From Tessaracoccus timonensis (GTDB lineage Bacteria > Actinomycetota > Actinomycetes > Propionibacteriales > Propionibacteriaceae), in contig NZ_LT996886.1 of NCBI RefSeq assembly GCF_900343145.1, forward strand, positions 620,001 through 684,000: a stretch of 64,000 bases of DNA. Direction: 5' to 3'. Position numbers and translations under genes: made by a program. How positions within the stretch are numbered: position 1 is the first letter of the stretch; each line of letters opens with the position of its first letter. The notes under the pieces are model-generated. The model was not told the DNA's origin, did no database searches, and saw only the letters and a list, made by a program, of their open reading frames with translations. Below, piece by piece: positions 16,993 to 26,557 of this stretch.

Positions 16993-17028
16993 TGTTCCAG
17001 TAGATGCTTCAGTAGGTGTTCCAGTACC
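16993..17028. repeat. Three 12-bp iterons
   Basis: TGTTCCAGTAGA, TGCTTCAGTAGG and TGTTCCAGTACC in direct tandem, just upstream of the ribosome binding site of the antitoxin-like fragment. They look like operator repeats of a lost toxin-antitoxin promoter. Confidence 0.55.
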
Positions 17029-17042
17029 CCAACGCACCGCCG

Positions 17043-17064
17043 TACACATTAAGCCGAACTCCCC
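17043..17064 (-). repeat. ychF-3'-end-like repeat, degenerate
   Basis: Plus strand TACACATTAAGCCGAACTCC; the minus strand reads GGAGTTCGGCTTAATGTGTA, a one-base-shorter version of the repeat bounding the cassettes further right. Confidence 0.55.
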
Positions 17065-17154
17065 CGGCTCCCGATGGGGAGAAGCATCACGGGCGCAGCA
17101 TAAGGTGACCACACCTCCAAGACAGGCACCGCATATTGCCTCGGACCACATCCC

Positions 17155-17171
17155 TGAATACACTGTATTCA
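17155..17171. promoter_or_regulatory. 17-bp palindromic operator of the RelBE-like pair
   Basis: TGAATACA-C-TGTATTCA is a perfect palindrome 18 bases before the antitoxin ATG and close to its GGGAGAA ribosome site. Typical position for autoregulation by an antitoxin dimer. Confidence 0.75.
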
Positions 17172-17189
17172 CGGCCGCAGGGAGAAACC

Positions 17190-17405
17190 ATGAGCACCAT
17201 GACAATCCGCATGAACGAGCAAGACGCTGAGCTCGTCCGCAAGTTCGCCCGCTTCGAGGGCGTCACCATCTCCGACTTCGCCCGTGCCGCCATCCTGGAG
17301 AAGATCGAGGACTCCTACGACCTCCAGGAGCTGCGCGAGGCCATCGCACAGGATTCCGGTGAGCGCTTCAGCATCGACGAAATCCTCGACGACCTCAACT
17401 GGTGA
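17190..17405 (+). CDS. RelB/DUF6290-type ribbon-helix-helix antitoxin
   Basis: 71 residues from ATG 17190 behind GGGAGAA. MSTMTIRMNEQDAELVRKFA followed by GVTISDFARAAILEKIED is a ribbon-helix-helix DNA-binding segment, and the acidic tail (GERFSIDEILDDLNW) is the usual toxin-binding arm. The stop overlaps the toxin GTG (GTGA). The pair lies at the left inner edge of the defence block. Confidence 0.88.
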   Translation: MSTMTIRMNEQDAELVRKFARFEGVTISDFARAAILEKIEDSYDLQELREAIAQDSGERFSIDEILDDLNW

Positions 17406-17686
17406 CCGCACAACCTACTCGGTACCGCGTCGAGCTGACTTCACGAGCACGCAAGCAGCTGAACAAGATGGTCCGGTTCGACGCCCGGATCCTCGCCATC
17501 TGGATCAAGAACAACCTCGACGGATGCCTCGACCCGCGCGCCTTCGGCAAAGGACTCACCGCGAACCGTTCGGGCGAATGGCGCTATCGCGTAGGGTCCT
17601 ACCGCATCCTCGCCCTCATCCACGACGACGTCGTCACCATCGAGGGCTTCCCCATCAGTGGACGCAACAAGATCTACGAGCGCTGA
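17402..17686 (+). CDS. RelE/ParE-superfamily toxin
   Basis: 94 residues from GTG 17402, coupled to the antitoxin by a four-base overlap. YRVELTSRARKQLNKM and RVGSYRILALIHDDVVTIEGFPISGRNKIY are the classic RelE fold segments, with basic and aromatic residues at the C-terminus expected for ribosome-dependent mRNA cleavage. Both genes appear intact. Confidence 0.88.
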   Translation: MTAQPTRYRVELTSRARKQLNKMVRFDARILAIWIKNNLDGCLDPRAFGKGLTANRSGEWRYRVGSYRILALIHDDVVTIEGFPISGRNKIYER

Positions 17687-17728
17687 ACGTCGTCGCACTC
17701 AGCGACCAACTCTTCACTGACGGGCGAA

Positions 17729-17843
17729 CGGCCTGTAATCGGTTCTCCGCGTGAGCCAAGAACAAGGCCCCCAGCACCGAGTCGCGATACTGAGGCGGGG
17801 TCAGCCTGGAATCGAAGCGCAATTCGTCTAACGAGAAGCACAT
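17729..17843 (-). pseudogene. Type I methyltransferase (HsdM) N-terminal relic
   Basis: From ATG 17841-17843 the reading is MCFSLDELRFDSRLTPPQYR then DSVLGALFLAHAENRL. This matches the start of HsdM subunits, where a helical segment with an LR..LxxxxY..VLGLIFLR pattern is conserved. Nothing of the catalytic domain remains. A trace of an earlier type I R-M system next to the present type III system. Confidence 0.45.
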
Positions 17844-18086
17844 TCCTTCCCGATCAGATCGTTCGTTTCACAAGCTCACGAACGAACCGTCCGAGCGTGC
17901 ACCCTCGACCAAGTCGTTGCCACGTCGATTGACAAGAAGTCACGACGTCAACCCAAGCCAGCGTTCCTTTCACTCTTCAGTCGAGATAAGATAAGCATGC
18001 ACATTGGCACCGAAAGCGCGGCTAAAGTTAGGGTCTGGAAGCATGCGTCCTCGGAGCCGCCAGCCACCCACGCATTGGAGTTTTGC
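17844..18086. other. Leader region of the OLD nuclease gene
   Basis: Non-coding as far as can be seen. It contains an imperfect inverted repeat GTTCGT/ACGAAC near 17870-17887. GGAG at 18077-18080 precedes the ATG at 18087. An open frame extends upstream to 17997 but lacks a ribosome site. Confidence 0.4.
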
Positions 18087-20165
18087 ATGTACCTTGCGCA
18101 TATCAGAATCAAGAATTTCCGCGCTCACAAGGACACAGCACTTCGCCTACCCCAGCTCGGGTGCCTGATTGGTGAAAATAATGCTGGCAAGTCATCTGTA
18201 CTCCATGCGATTCAGTACGTCCTAGAAGACAAGAGGATCAGCGCCGAGGATTTCCGGGACTCTGAGCTTCCAGTGAGCGTAGAGCTACGTCTCGAGGGTA
18301 TCAAGGAAGAAGACCTGCGAAGAGTAAATGAAACGCACCGAGACCGCGTGCGCGAAATGATCAGAGAGGGCGCGCTTACGATCGTTCGCACACAGGAAAT
18401 TGACGGGAAAGCAGAATCTAAGTACTTAAAGCTTGGTCCGCGCAACCCCTCCTGGAGTCAGGAGTCACTGACCTCAATCATCAAGGGAACCAGAGGTGCA
18501 AACCTCCGTCAAGCTGTCATTAAGATCCTGCCCCCACTCGACGCATCGCTACCTGATAAGCCAACTCAACAACAAGTGAAGGACGCGTGGGATGAATACG
18601 TTAAACAACTCCCACCTGCCGAGCTAAAAGAAACACCGACGGCCTACCCCACTGGTATCGCGCAGTCTGTGAAACCGCTCCTTCCCTCCGTTATCTACAT
18701 CGAAGCTGTGAAAGATGCTTCGGTAGAGGCCAAGTCGACTGGAACCTCGGCCTTCAGCAAGCTCCTTGAATTGCTGTTCAATGAGGTAGAGGACCAATTC
18801 GCCAATATTAACGACCACTTCCGTTCTTTGCATCGGAAGCTGAACCGGTCCCTGAACGAGGACGGCGTAGAGGTCGATGAGCGACTTGACGCAGTTCGGC
18901 GTATTGAATCGACGATCGAAGGATTTGTTCAGGCGAGCTTTCCTGGCGTCTCACTCCGCATGGACGTACCCGCACCGACACTTTTCATGCTTCTATCCGG
19001 AGCTGAACTACGTGTCGATGACGGCCACGACGGCGCTATATCCAGCAAGGGCGACGGACTCAAACGGAGCGTCCTCTTCGCCCTTCTGCGGGCGTATGCA
19101 AGCATTCGAAGTACGGGCCTGAGCGAAGAGAAGCGCTCTGAATCCCCCCAGCCTTCTTACGTCCTGCTATTCGAAGAGCCCGAGCTCTACCTTCACCCCC
19201 GTGCTCAGCGCCAGTTAATGGCCGCTTTGGACGCTTTCTCGAAAGAGCACCAAGTACTGGTCACAACCCACTCCCCAGGGTTCTTCCGTCCAGGAACGGA
19301 GGGCTTCGCCCGACTTCAGAAAACCAATGACGGTGTCTCAGCACACTACGTTGATCTTAATATCAGCCACAGGGACGCCTACCAGATCGTGCAACATGAG
19401 AACAACGAGGCTGCATTCTTCGCACAAAGCGTCGTGCTGGTCGAAGGCGACAGCGATACTATCACCTACCCGCATCTTGCCCGATTGATAAATCCTGACT
19501 GGGACGACATCGATAAGAACATCATGTTCGTCAAGATCGGCGGCAAGGGGAATATCAGGCGATATAGAGAGTTTTTCTCTAGCTTCAACGTTCCGATCCA
19601 CGTCATCACAGATTTGGACGCCCTCGTAGACGGCTCCAAGCAGCTAACCAGCGACAAAGAGACGCGGAACGCACACTCCAGGCTGATGCAGCTGATCGAC
19701 AACACGGTTCCTGATGTCAGCAACCCCAACGGCAGAAAGGTGCGGAAAATATGTACTGACCGCACCAGCGCTGAGCTGTGGTCCGCCGCGCAGACCCACC
19801 TGCGTGATTGGCGTGAAGCACCCAGCGAAGACATTGCGCAGCTCCTGGATGAAACTCTCAGCACCCTTTTCGATGCGGGCAATAGCGATGCCAAGCTGCA
19901 TGAACTCGCGAGTCCAACTTCGGAGGAGATCTCTTCTGCACGTGACGCAGTAATTTCGTCTCTCGCTGAGGAGAGAGTATATGTTTTGCGCCGGGGAGAT
20001 CTTGAAGATTACTGCGGGACGGGTGCGAGCAAGGACAAGGTCAAGTCGGCAATCGAATTCTGCGAGAACATCGATACCCTCGAAAGACTGCGTGAGCTGC
20101 ACGGCGACGAGGCCGACGACGTAGTTCAGGAACTACGCGGCATATTCTCGCGAATCTACAAATGA
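18087..20165 (+). CDS. OLD-family ATP-dependent endonuclease (AAA ATPase plus TOPRIM)
   Basis: 692 residues from ATG 18087 (MYLAHIRIKNFRAHKDTALR). Walker A GENNAGKS at 29-36. The Walker B/ABC-type block LLFEEPELYLHPRAQ is near 360-374, followed by TTHSPGFF. The C-terminal TOPRIM nuclease has E453 (VLVEGDSD) and DLD at 509-511, so the metal site looks complete. Known: OLD proteins act in phage defence, alone (P2 Old) or with a UvrD-like helicase (Gabija). No helicase gene follows, so a stand-alone class 1 OLD is more likely. AT-richer than its surroundings and set between a toxin-antitoxin pair and the R-M genes. Confidence 0.88.
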   Translation: MYLAHIRIKNFRAHKDTALRLPQLGCLIGENNAGKSSVLHAIQYVLEDKRISAEDFRDSELPVSVELRLEGIKEEDLRRVNETHRDRVREMIREGALTIVRTQEIDGKAESKYLKLGPRNPSWSQESLTSIIKGTRGANLRQAVIKILPPLDASLPDKPTQQQVKDAWDEYVKQLPPAELKETPTAYPTGIAQSVKPLLPSVIYIEAVKDASVEAKSTGTSAFSKLLELLFNEVEDQFANINDHFRSLHRKLNRSLNEDGVEVDERLDAVRRIESTIEGFVQASFPGVSLRMDVPAPTLFMLLSGAELRVDDGHDGAISSKGDGLKRSVLFALLRAYASIRSTGLSEEKRSESPQPSYVLLFEEPELYLHPRAQRQLMAALDAFSKEHQVLVTTHSPGFFRPGTEGFARLQKTNDGVSAHYVDLNISHRDAYQIVQHENNEAAFFAQSVVLVEGDSDTITYPHLARLINPDWDDIDKNIMFVKIGGKGNIRRYREFFSSFNVPIHVITDLDALVDGSKQLTSDKETRNAHSRLMQLIDNTVPDVSNPNGRKVRKICTDRTSAELWSAAQTHLRDWREAPSEDIAQLLDETLSTLFDAGNSDAKLHELASPTSEEISSARDAVISSLAEERVYVLRRGDLEDYCGTGASKDKVKSAIEFCENIDTLERLRELHGDEADDVVQELRGIFSRIYK

Positions 20166-20412
20166 TGTGACATCTAGACACTACAGGGGGTCGTCGTTGC
20201 CAGGTTGGCTACACAGCGAAACGGCACCTTCCGGCTTCACGATCGGCCTGGCGCAGGGCTTCTGCCAGGTGGCATTCACGTCGGCCCTCACCAGTAGGGC
20301 AATGACGCAACTTATCGAATTGCCGGAATAGCCGGCTCTCCACAGACAAAGGGTGCACGAGATCCGTCGATGCAATCCGACCGGCAAGACCCCGTAGTCA
20401 CCGCGTTGATAC

Positions 20413-20727
20413 TCAGGCCACCTGCACGCGCTGATCGCCCAGCACATACTCGATGGCGAGTCCCCCACCAACCGCCTCAAGGTACCTACGAATAGTGCCA
20501 ACTTTCGCGTTCTCGACATCACCGTGCTCGATCTTGGAGATCTGGCGTTGGCCCACCCCAATTCGCTCGGCTAACTGAGCCTGAGTGAGGCCAGCCTGTT
20601 CACGCAATTCACGAAGTCGGTAAGCACGCACTTCAGCAAGCATCCGCTCCTTATGCGCATCGACGCGCTCCCTGTCCACGGGATGATTGGCGACGAAATC
20701 CTTCAACGAGATAGCCATCTCGCTCAT
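20413..20727 (-). CDS. higA: HigA-type XRE antitoxin
   Basis: 104 residues. LREQAGLTQAQLAERIGVGQ is a helix-turn-helix of the XRE/Cro type, followed by SKIEHGDVENAKVGTIRRYL. The gene overlaps the upstream toxin stop by four bases (ATGA), giving the toxin-first order typical of HigBA. It should repress the operon and neutralise the toxin. Confidence 0.85.
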   Translation of the reverse strand: MSEMAISLKDFVANHPVDRERVDAHKERMLAEVRAYRLRELREQAGLTQAQLAERIGVGQRQISKIEHGDVENAKVGTIRRYLEAVGGGLAIEYVLGDQRVQVA

Positions 20728-21074
20728 TCTCCTTTCAACCTACGCAAATGTTCATCGAAGAGGTCATCGGCCCTCGGGATATTGCGCGCGTACCATCGCT
20801 TCCAACTACCCGACTTATCACCAGCAATAAGCATGATCGCCTCACGTACTGGGTCAAAAGCAAAAAGGATGCGGAGCTCTGTCCGACCAGATGACCCCGG
20901 ACGGAGCTCCTTCATATTTCGGTGCCTCGACGAAGACACGGTATCGACGATCGGCCGTCCGAGCTGGGGGCCTCGGTCTTCCAGCAACTCGATTGCAGCC
21001 ACGACCTGCTCCCGAGAGTCGTTATCCAGCGAAGCGAGCCATCCTGCGATCAGCTCGATGTCCACGCTCCACAT
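20724..21074 (-). CDS. higB: HigB/RelE-type toxin
   Basis: About 116 residues from ATG 21072-21074 (MWSVDIELIAGWLASLDN). RPIVDTVSSSRHRNMKELRP and LRILFAFDPVREAIMLIAGDKSG are the central strands of the HigB/RelE fold (phage-derived Gp49-like type). Longer starts are possible. Intact and coupled to the antitoxin gene. Part of the defence block. Confidence 0.85.
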   Translation of the reverse strand: MWSVDIELIAGWLASLDNDSREQVVAAIELLEDRGPQLGRPIVDTVSSSRHRNMKELRPGSSGRTELRILFAFDPVREAIMLIAGDKSGSWKRWYARNIPRADDLFDEHLRRLKGE

Positions 21075-21241
21075 AGACAGCATCATAGACCCCAGAAGGT
21101 CTACGATCAAGAGATCGTGCTCAACACGAACACTCTCCAGGACTGCTCTGCTGGACAAGTACCCCACCGCTGGCCCTCGAAGAGGCTGACACCTCGAGCT
21201 GAGTCAAGGGTGCCTGACCGTCCACGAGCCTGCGTCTCGCC

Positions 21242-24229
21242 TCACAGCTTCCATGCTCCTGGCGCCGCTCGTGCGTAGTCGTCGATGCCGATAGCTTCAA
21301 AGTGGCGTTTGGCGGATCTGATCTTGGCGAGCTCGGTAGGACGGAGTTTCGAGTCTTCGAGGGTGCCCTTCGTCTCGCGGATCATGTAGATCCGATCTTC
21401 ACCGTCTTCCTGCTTGATGATTGCCCAGTCAGGGTTGTACGGGCCGACCGGGGTGTCGATCTTGAATTTGGCGGGCAGCTTCATGAACAACTTGATGTCC
21501 TCGCGGGAGTCCAGTAGTTCTGCGAACTGGCGCTCCACGTCGGAGTCGAATACGACGTAGTCGAAGTCGGTCTTCTGAGTGTGCTGCACCTTGTACATCT
21601 GGTCGAGGAAGCGCTCTTTCTCCTCCTGCCCATCTTTCTGTAGCTCGCGGAGCTCGTAGATCGAGCCCGCGATCCGCTCGTACTGAACGCCTTCCACCAG
21701 CAGTGCCCCAAGCTCGGCTGTGAGTTTACGCTTGGTCATCGCGATGAAGTCGTTCGGATTACTGATGAAATCATCCAGCCGCTCGCTGCCGATCAGAATG
21801 TCGACGATGGTCTTGCGAGTGAGAGAAGTGGCTTCCTGCAGCTCCGTGATGATGTCGGGCAGGTCATAGCTACCCTTGAGATCCGCCGTCCGGGTGCCGA
21901 GTTCCTCGCCCTTGGCGCCGCCTCGCAGCACTTTGACCCCAGCGCGGGTGACCTGGATCCGTAGCGGGTCGATGCGCGGCGCCTCTTGGATGGACCGGAT
22001 GCAGTTCTCGATCAACTTGTCACGAACGATCTTGACGCGGTAGGTAGTTTTCTGGCTGATCGCCTCCCAGAACTCCTCAAACTCCGGAGTCGAGTAGAGC
22101 TGCTTGTTGAGCACGCGCGGCTGACGTTTGCTGACCGGCTTGACGTATTTGCCCATGTTGGCGCGTTCGATCAGCTCAATAATGATGGGCTCGGCCCAGA
22201 CAACGTCGATCGGCAGGCCGAGATCAAAACCATCATGGTTCGGCTGGAACTGCGAGGTGACAACGCCATCCTTGTCGATGAACCCCTTGTTCTGCAGGTG
22301 CTTCCAGACCAGTACGGAGCGTTGGTAGCCGAACTGCTCGTCGGTAAGCGCACCGTTTTCGTCCTGCAGCGGAATCTTCGAAAACTCAGCCTTGCGAACT
22401 CGGCCGATCTCGACGCCAGCTTCCTTGTACTCACGCTGAAGTGCATCCGCAAACTTCGAGTACGACTCGTTCGCGACAACCGTCAGCATCGCGACACCAC
22501 GGTCCGCGACCCGGATGTAGCCATCGTCGGTCTTTGCGACGGGGAGGCGCAGCCCGCGGCCGAGGGTCTGGCGGCGCTCAGTCTCGGCACCCATTTCCCG
22601 GAGTGTGCAGATCTGGAAGACGTTCGGGTTGTCCCAGCCTTCGCGCAGGGCAGAGTGGCTGAAAATGAATCGCACGGGTTCGTTCTCGTCGAGCAGCCGC
22701 TCCTTGTCTTGCATGATCAATTCGTATGCGTCGTCATCCGCCTTTGTGGTGCCCGATGAATCTTGGGCAACCACAACTCCGCGCTTTTTGATCTGCGAGA
22801 AATAGGCCCGACGTAGTTCACTTGGGGCTTGCGGTAGCAGTTCTTGGTAGCGGGAAGATTTGGCGCGCTCCTCGACGAAGACCTCGTCGAACCACTGCAC
22901 GAAGTCGCCATTCGCGTCGTCGTTGTTCAGCCCTTCACCCAGGTAGCTGGCGACCTTGTCAACGAAGAACAGGCTGAGTACCTTGACGCCCTTGGAGCGG
23001 AGCATCGATTCTTTGCGTAGATGTTCACGGACGGTCTCGCGGATCATCTCTTTGTAGATGGTGCTAGCGAATGCACCGATGCTCTCGCCCTCGTATAGGA
23101 AGCCGTGCATGGTGAGATCGACGAAAGCTGGCTCAATGCTCATCTCATTGATGCGCCATCCCTCGTAAATCGGGTTGTTCGTCAAACGTGCGTCCGAGAG
23201 CTCTTGATGCTGCTTCACGTTCACGATCCGGCGTTCGAGAGAACCGTCAGCCTTGCGGCAAGACAACTCCAGCCGGGCTAACCACGACGGCTCCCGCCTC
23301 ACTTCGACGAGCTTGATGTAGGGGCCCGCGTCCGCGCCCTGCTGGGCCACCTCGGCCACGACGATCTGCTTCACGAGCCCGAGTTCGTGGGCATCCACTG
23401 GGTCAAGCCGGTACACGACGTTGCGCTGCTTCTTGTGCGTCGCGCTGTATCGCAGCGTGCACACGGGATCCAGATCCCCGATTGCGGATTGGGCCAGCTT
23501 CGATTCCATATTCTGCGGCTCATCCATGATGACCACTGGGCGGGTCACCTTCAGATAGTCGATGGGCCGTAGGCCGTTCAGCTTGTCGCGCGTCTGGTGA
23601 ATGATGCGTGTGTTCGCGTTACCGCGGATCGAGTCGATCGTCATGATGAGAATCTGCACGTTCGTCGATGTCGCGAACGACTGCACCTCTTCGGCGTTCT
23701 TGCCGCTATAGATCGAGGCATCGAAGGTGATGCCGTGCGGCTTATAGAGGTTCTCGAAGTGGTCACGCATGAGCCGGATGCTCGTGCTGACGCCCTCACG
23801 GATCGCCACACTCGGAACGAGGATCACGAACTTGGTGAAGTTGTAGCGAACAGCGAGGTCGAAGATCGTGCGCAGGTAGACATAGGTCTTGCCTGTGCCG
23901 GTTTCCATCTCGATATCGAAGTCGAGCGAGTCCCCGGCGAGCGACGGCGCGACCTCGAGGCCGTTGCGATCCTGCACACGCTGCAGGTTGGCAAGAATCA
24001 GGTCGCGGTCGAGCACAAGTCTGTTGCCGACCGCACCGATTTCTTGCGTGTGATCGATATCGAGAGCATCTTCGCCTGATGATGATGGGAGCACTGCCGC
24101 GCCACGCAGCGTCGTGACCAGTTTCTCGGCGTCCTTGGGCTGTCCATCGAACAGATCAACGACGGATGCGATCGCATCCAGTTGGTACTGCTGGCTGGCG
24201 TCGAACTGGAATCTTGACCCGCTCATCAC
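21242..24229 (-). CDS. res: Type III restriction enzyme Res subunit
   Basis: 995 residues. Superfamily II helicase core: Walker A METGTGKTYVYL (GTGKT at 111-115), DEAD-like MDEPQNMES, and motif VI region RRQTLGRGLRLP. C-terminal PD-(D/E)xK nuclease: YNPDWAIIKQ and YMIRETKG. Full length for the family. Its start overlaps the mod stop by four bases, so the two subunits are coupled. Together with Mod it translocates on and cuts unmethylated DNA with two inversely oriented sites. Confidence 0.93.
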   Translation of the reverse strand: MMSGSRFQFDASQQYQLDAIASVVDLFDGQPKDAEKLVTTLRGAAVLPSSSGEDALDIDHTQEIGAVGNRLVLDRDLILANLQRVQDRNGLEVAPSLAGDSLDFDIEMETGTGKTYVYLRTIFDLAVRYNFTKFVILVPSVAIREGVSTSIRLMRDHFENLYKPHGITFDASIYSGKNAEEVQSFATSTNVQILIMTIDSIRGNANTRIIHQTRDKLNGLRPIDYLKVTRPVVIMDEPQNMESKLAQSAIGDLDPVCTLRYSATHKKQRNVVYRLDPVDAHELGLVKQIVVAEVAQQGADAGPYIKLVEVRREPSWLARLELSCRKADGSLERRIVNVKQHQELSDARLTNNPIYEGWRINEMSIEPAFVDLTMHGFLYEGESIGAFASTIYKEMIRETVREHLRKESMLRSKGVKVLSLFFVDKVASYLGEGLNNDDANGDFVQWFDEVFVEERAKSSRYQELLPQAPSELRRAYFSQIKKRGVVVAQDSSGTTKADDDAYELIMQDKERLLDENEPVRFIFSHSALREGWDNPNVFQICTLREMGAETERRQTLGRGLRLPVAKTDDGYIRVADRGVAMLTVVANESYSKFADALQREYKEAGVEIGRVRKAEFSKIPLQDENGALTDEQFGYQRSVLVWKHLQNKGFIDKDGVVTSQFQPNHDGFDLGLPIDVVWAEPIIIELIERANMGKYVKPVSKRQPRVLNKQLYSTPEFEEFWEAISQKTTYRVKIVRDKLIENCIRSIQEAPRIDPLRIQVTRAGVKVLRGGAKGEELGTRTADLKGSYDLPDIITELQEATSLTRKTIVDILIGSERLDDFISNPNDFIAMTKRKLTAELGALLVEGVQYERIAGSIYELRELQKDGQEEKERFLDQMYKVQHTQKTDFDYVVFDSDVERQFAELLDSREDIKLFMKLPAKFKIDTPVGPYNPDWAIIKQEDGEDRIYMIRETKGTLEDSKLRPTELAKIRSAKRHFEAIGIDDYARAAPGAWKL

Positions 24230-26112
24230 GCCGTCCAGAGTTCGATGCTCTTGCTCTTACAGAGCTGCGCCAGGTTGGCCTTGAGTTCGTCGTCGCCCTG
24301 GAAAGCATCTTCGAGCACGATGATCCGGCTCGGTGACTCATCCACCAGCGCACGGAGCTGCTCGAGCATCGGTTTGACGTGCTCGTTCAGATACGCCAAC
24401 ATGGCAACGTCGCCATCACGGTCACGAACAAGCCGGACGTCGAGGCCATCCACTTCAGCGGGCGATATCGCCTCAGACAGCGAGTAACCCTGCTTGAGCA
24501 GAATCTCAGTAAGCAGATCATCAGCGGTCGCGTCATCGATCGCACTGTTACGGAGACTCAGCAGGTGCTGCTGCAGCGCGCCCTCCTCCACATCGCTCGA
24601 CAGCCGCCACTTGGCGAAGCTCGTGTCGGCCAGCTTGTAGGAGCGGAAACCGACGTCGATGCTTTGGCCCTGCAACTCCGAGCGAATCTGCTCACCGGCG
24701 AGATCGATCCGTTTGCGAGCAATCTCGGCAACGGTGCGGTAGCTCAGTGCCTTCGCCTGAGAGTTATCAGCTGCCGGCTCCGGAAGCTGAACTTGAATGT
24801 GCGACCGTTGGCCTCCATCCATTGCGTTCTGCTTCATCAACGCGTGTGCTGTTGTCCCCGAGCCAGAGAAGAAGTCAAGCACAAGCGAGTCTTTATCGGT
24901 GCCGAGCTGAATTATTCTCTGAATGAGATCCACCGGCTTTGGAGTGTCAAAGAGCGACTGCCCGCCGAACAACTTCTTCAATGCCTGCGTCGCGTTCGTG
25001 GTCGTCGAGACGTCGTCCCATAAGGTCTTCGCGACCTTTCCCCGCCCTAAAGCCTCAGAGAGAAACCGCTTCCTTTGCGGACCACCTCGGCCGGTCGATC
25101 CGAACACGATACGACCCTCTGCCATCAGCTCGTTGAACTTGTTGAGCTCGTTCTTCCAGCTCGATCCTGCATTTGGCTTGTAGACGACCCCGGTGTTTGG
25201 GTTCGTGATCTCGTACTGCTGGTTCGGCCGCCAGCCGCCGACTTGAAAAGGGTCAGCCTTCCATGGGCCACGTGGGTCGTTGTCCGGGTTACTAAAACCA
25301 TCTTCGGACTCAGGCAAGCGGAAATCTGACCGGTTAGCCGTGAAATGGCTAACGTGCCGGGCGTACACGAGGTTGTGAGTGTGCGAAACGGAGATCAACG
25401 CCGTATTGGTGACTGACTTCGTTGAGTTCCAGACGATATTTCCGATGAAGTTGGCTTCACCGAAGACTTCGTCCATGACCTTTCGAAGCTGAGCAAGCTC
25501 ATGGTCACTGATGCTCACAAAGATGAGCCCATCGTCAGTGAGCAGGTTCCGTGCCAGCTTGAGACGTGGATACATCATGTTGAGCCAGTTGGAGTGGTAG
25601 CGACCCTCGGTCTCGGCGTTGGTTGTGACCTTTTTGCCTTCATCGTTGACCTGGCGTGTCCACTCAAGGTAGGTGTCGAGGCCCTCCTTGTAGTTATCCG
25701 GGTAGACGAAGTCCTTTCCTGTGTTGTACGGGGGATCGATGTAGATCATTTTGATCTTGTTGTGGTAGTGCTTCTGCAGGATCTTGAGCACTTCGAGGTT
25801 GTCGCCCTCAATGAAGACGTTTTTCGTCGTGTCCCAGTCCTTCGAGTTCTCGAAGTCGGGTTTGAGCGTCGCAGTCGTCGGCTCCTGTGCTGCCCGCAGG
25901 GCACGCTTCTTGCCAGGCCAGAACAGCCCGAACCGTTCGTTGCTGTCAGCCACGTCGTCGTTCAGCAGCTCCTTGAGCTTCTCGACGTCCACCTTGCCGT
26001 CAGCAATGGCTTCGGGGACCAGCTCGGCAAGTTGGGCTGCCAGCTCGGTCCGGAAATTCGGGGTCGCGGCGGGCGTCTCATGAATCTCGTCAGTCACGGA
26101 ATAATCCTCCAT
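24226..26112 (-). CDS. mod: Type III DNA methyltransferase Mod subunit
   Basis: 628 residues. Catalytic DPPYNTG with DPPY at 126-129, and the S-adenosylmethionine motif DFFSGSGTT near residue 410, in the order of beta-class N6-adenine methyltransferases. The central target-recognition region carries the specificity, which cannot be read. No simple-sequence tract that would suggest phase variation was seen in the coding region. First gene of the mod-res operon. Confidence 0.93.
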   Translation of the reverse strand: MEDYSVTDEIHETPAATPNFRTELAAQLAELVPEAIADGKVDVEKLKELLNDDVADSNERFGLFWPGKKRALRAAQEPTTATLKPDFENSKDWDTTKNVFIEGDNLEVLKILQKHYHNKIKMIYIDPPYNTGKDFVYPDNYKEGLDTYLEWTRQVNDEGKKVTTNAETEGRYHSNWLNMMYPRLKLARNLLTDDGLIFVSISDHELAQLRKVMDEVFGEANFIGNIVWNSTKSVTNTALISVSHTHNLVYARHVSHFTANRSDFRLPESEDGFSNPDNDPRGPWKADPFQVGGWRPNQQYEITNPNTGVVYKPNAGSSWKNELNKFNELMAEGRIVFGSTGRGGPQRKRFLSEALGRGKVAKTLWDDVSTTTNATQALKKLFGGQSLFDTPKPVDLIQRIIQLGTDKDSLVLDFFSGSGTTAHALMKQNAMDGGQRSHIQVQLPEPAADNSQAKALSYRTVAEIARKRIDLAGEQIRSELQGQSIDVGFRSYKLADTSFAKWRLSSDVEEGALQQHLLSLRNSAIDDATADDLLTEILLKQGYSLSEAISPAEVDGLDVRLVRDRDGDVAMLAYLNEHVKPMLEQLRALVDESPSRIIVLEDAFQGDDELKANLAQLCKSKSIELWTA

Positions 26113-26471
26113 CGGATCGTGAACAGGTGCTGAACATCGTGCGTCCCACGCAATGATTGCTCAATCAATACCAGCGTTGGCTGGCACCAGTTATTCACCC
26201 ACCTCGAGACAAGCGCGGGCGAGGATGTGCGCAACGTATTCTTCATCGATTCACTCGTCTTCGTCGGTCAGTGTACCTGCGAGCATATAGGACTCGAGCA
26301 CGTCCTCGTTACGAGGTTGGCAGTCAGCTCACGGTCGGTTTCCCCCACCCTCGGATCGCGTTTGACACGCGTTCTGATCACCTGAACAAGCATGTCAGGC
26401 GCGCCATGACTCACGCAGTGAAGAACTGATCGAGCACGAGCCTGCTGCAGCTTCCCACTCCCCAGGCGTCA

Positions 26472-26494
26472 CATGTCAAACCGGAACTCCGTCG
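26472..26494 (-). repeat. ychF-3'-end-like repeat, degenerate
   Basis: Identical copy of the 16111-16133 element inside the right 1-kb repeat. Confidence 0.6.
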
Positions 26495-26557
26495 AATTTA
26501 GGTTCGATGCGTAGCTTCGGTCCCGCATGACGAGCAGCTGCAGACGCGGTGCGCTAC

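Noticed and set aside
17997-18086. Upstream extension of the OLD protein by 30 codons
   Set aside because: The extension lacks a ribosome binding site and resembles no OLD N-terminus, whereas ATG 18087 has GGAG upstream and starts directly with the ATPase strand.
18087-20165. Gabija system (GajA plus GajB)
   Set aside because: The neighbouring genes are HigA and HigB on the opposite strand; no UvrD-like helicase is present, so the two-gene call cannot be supported.
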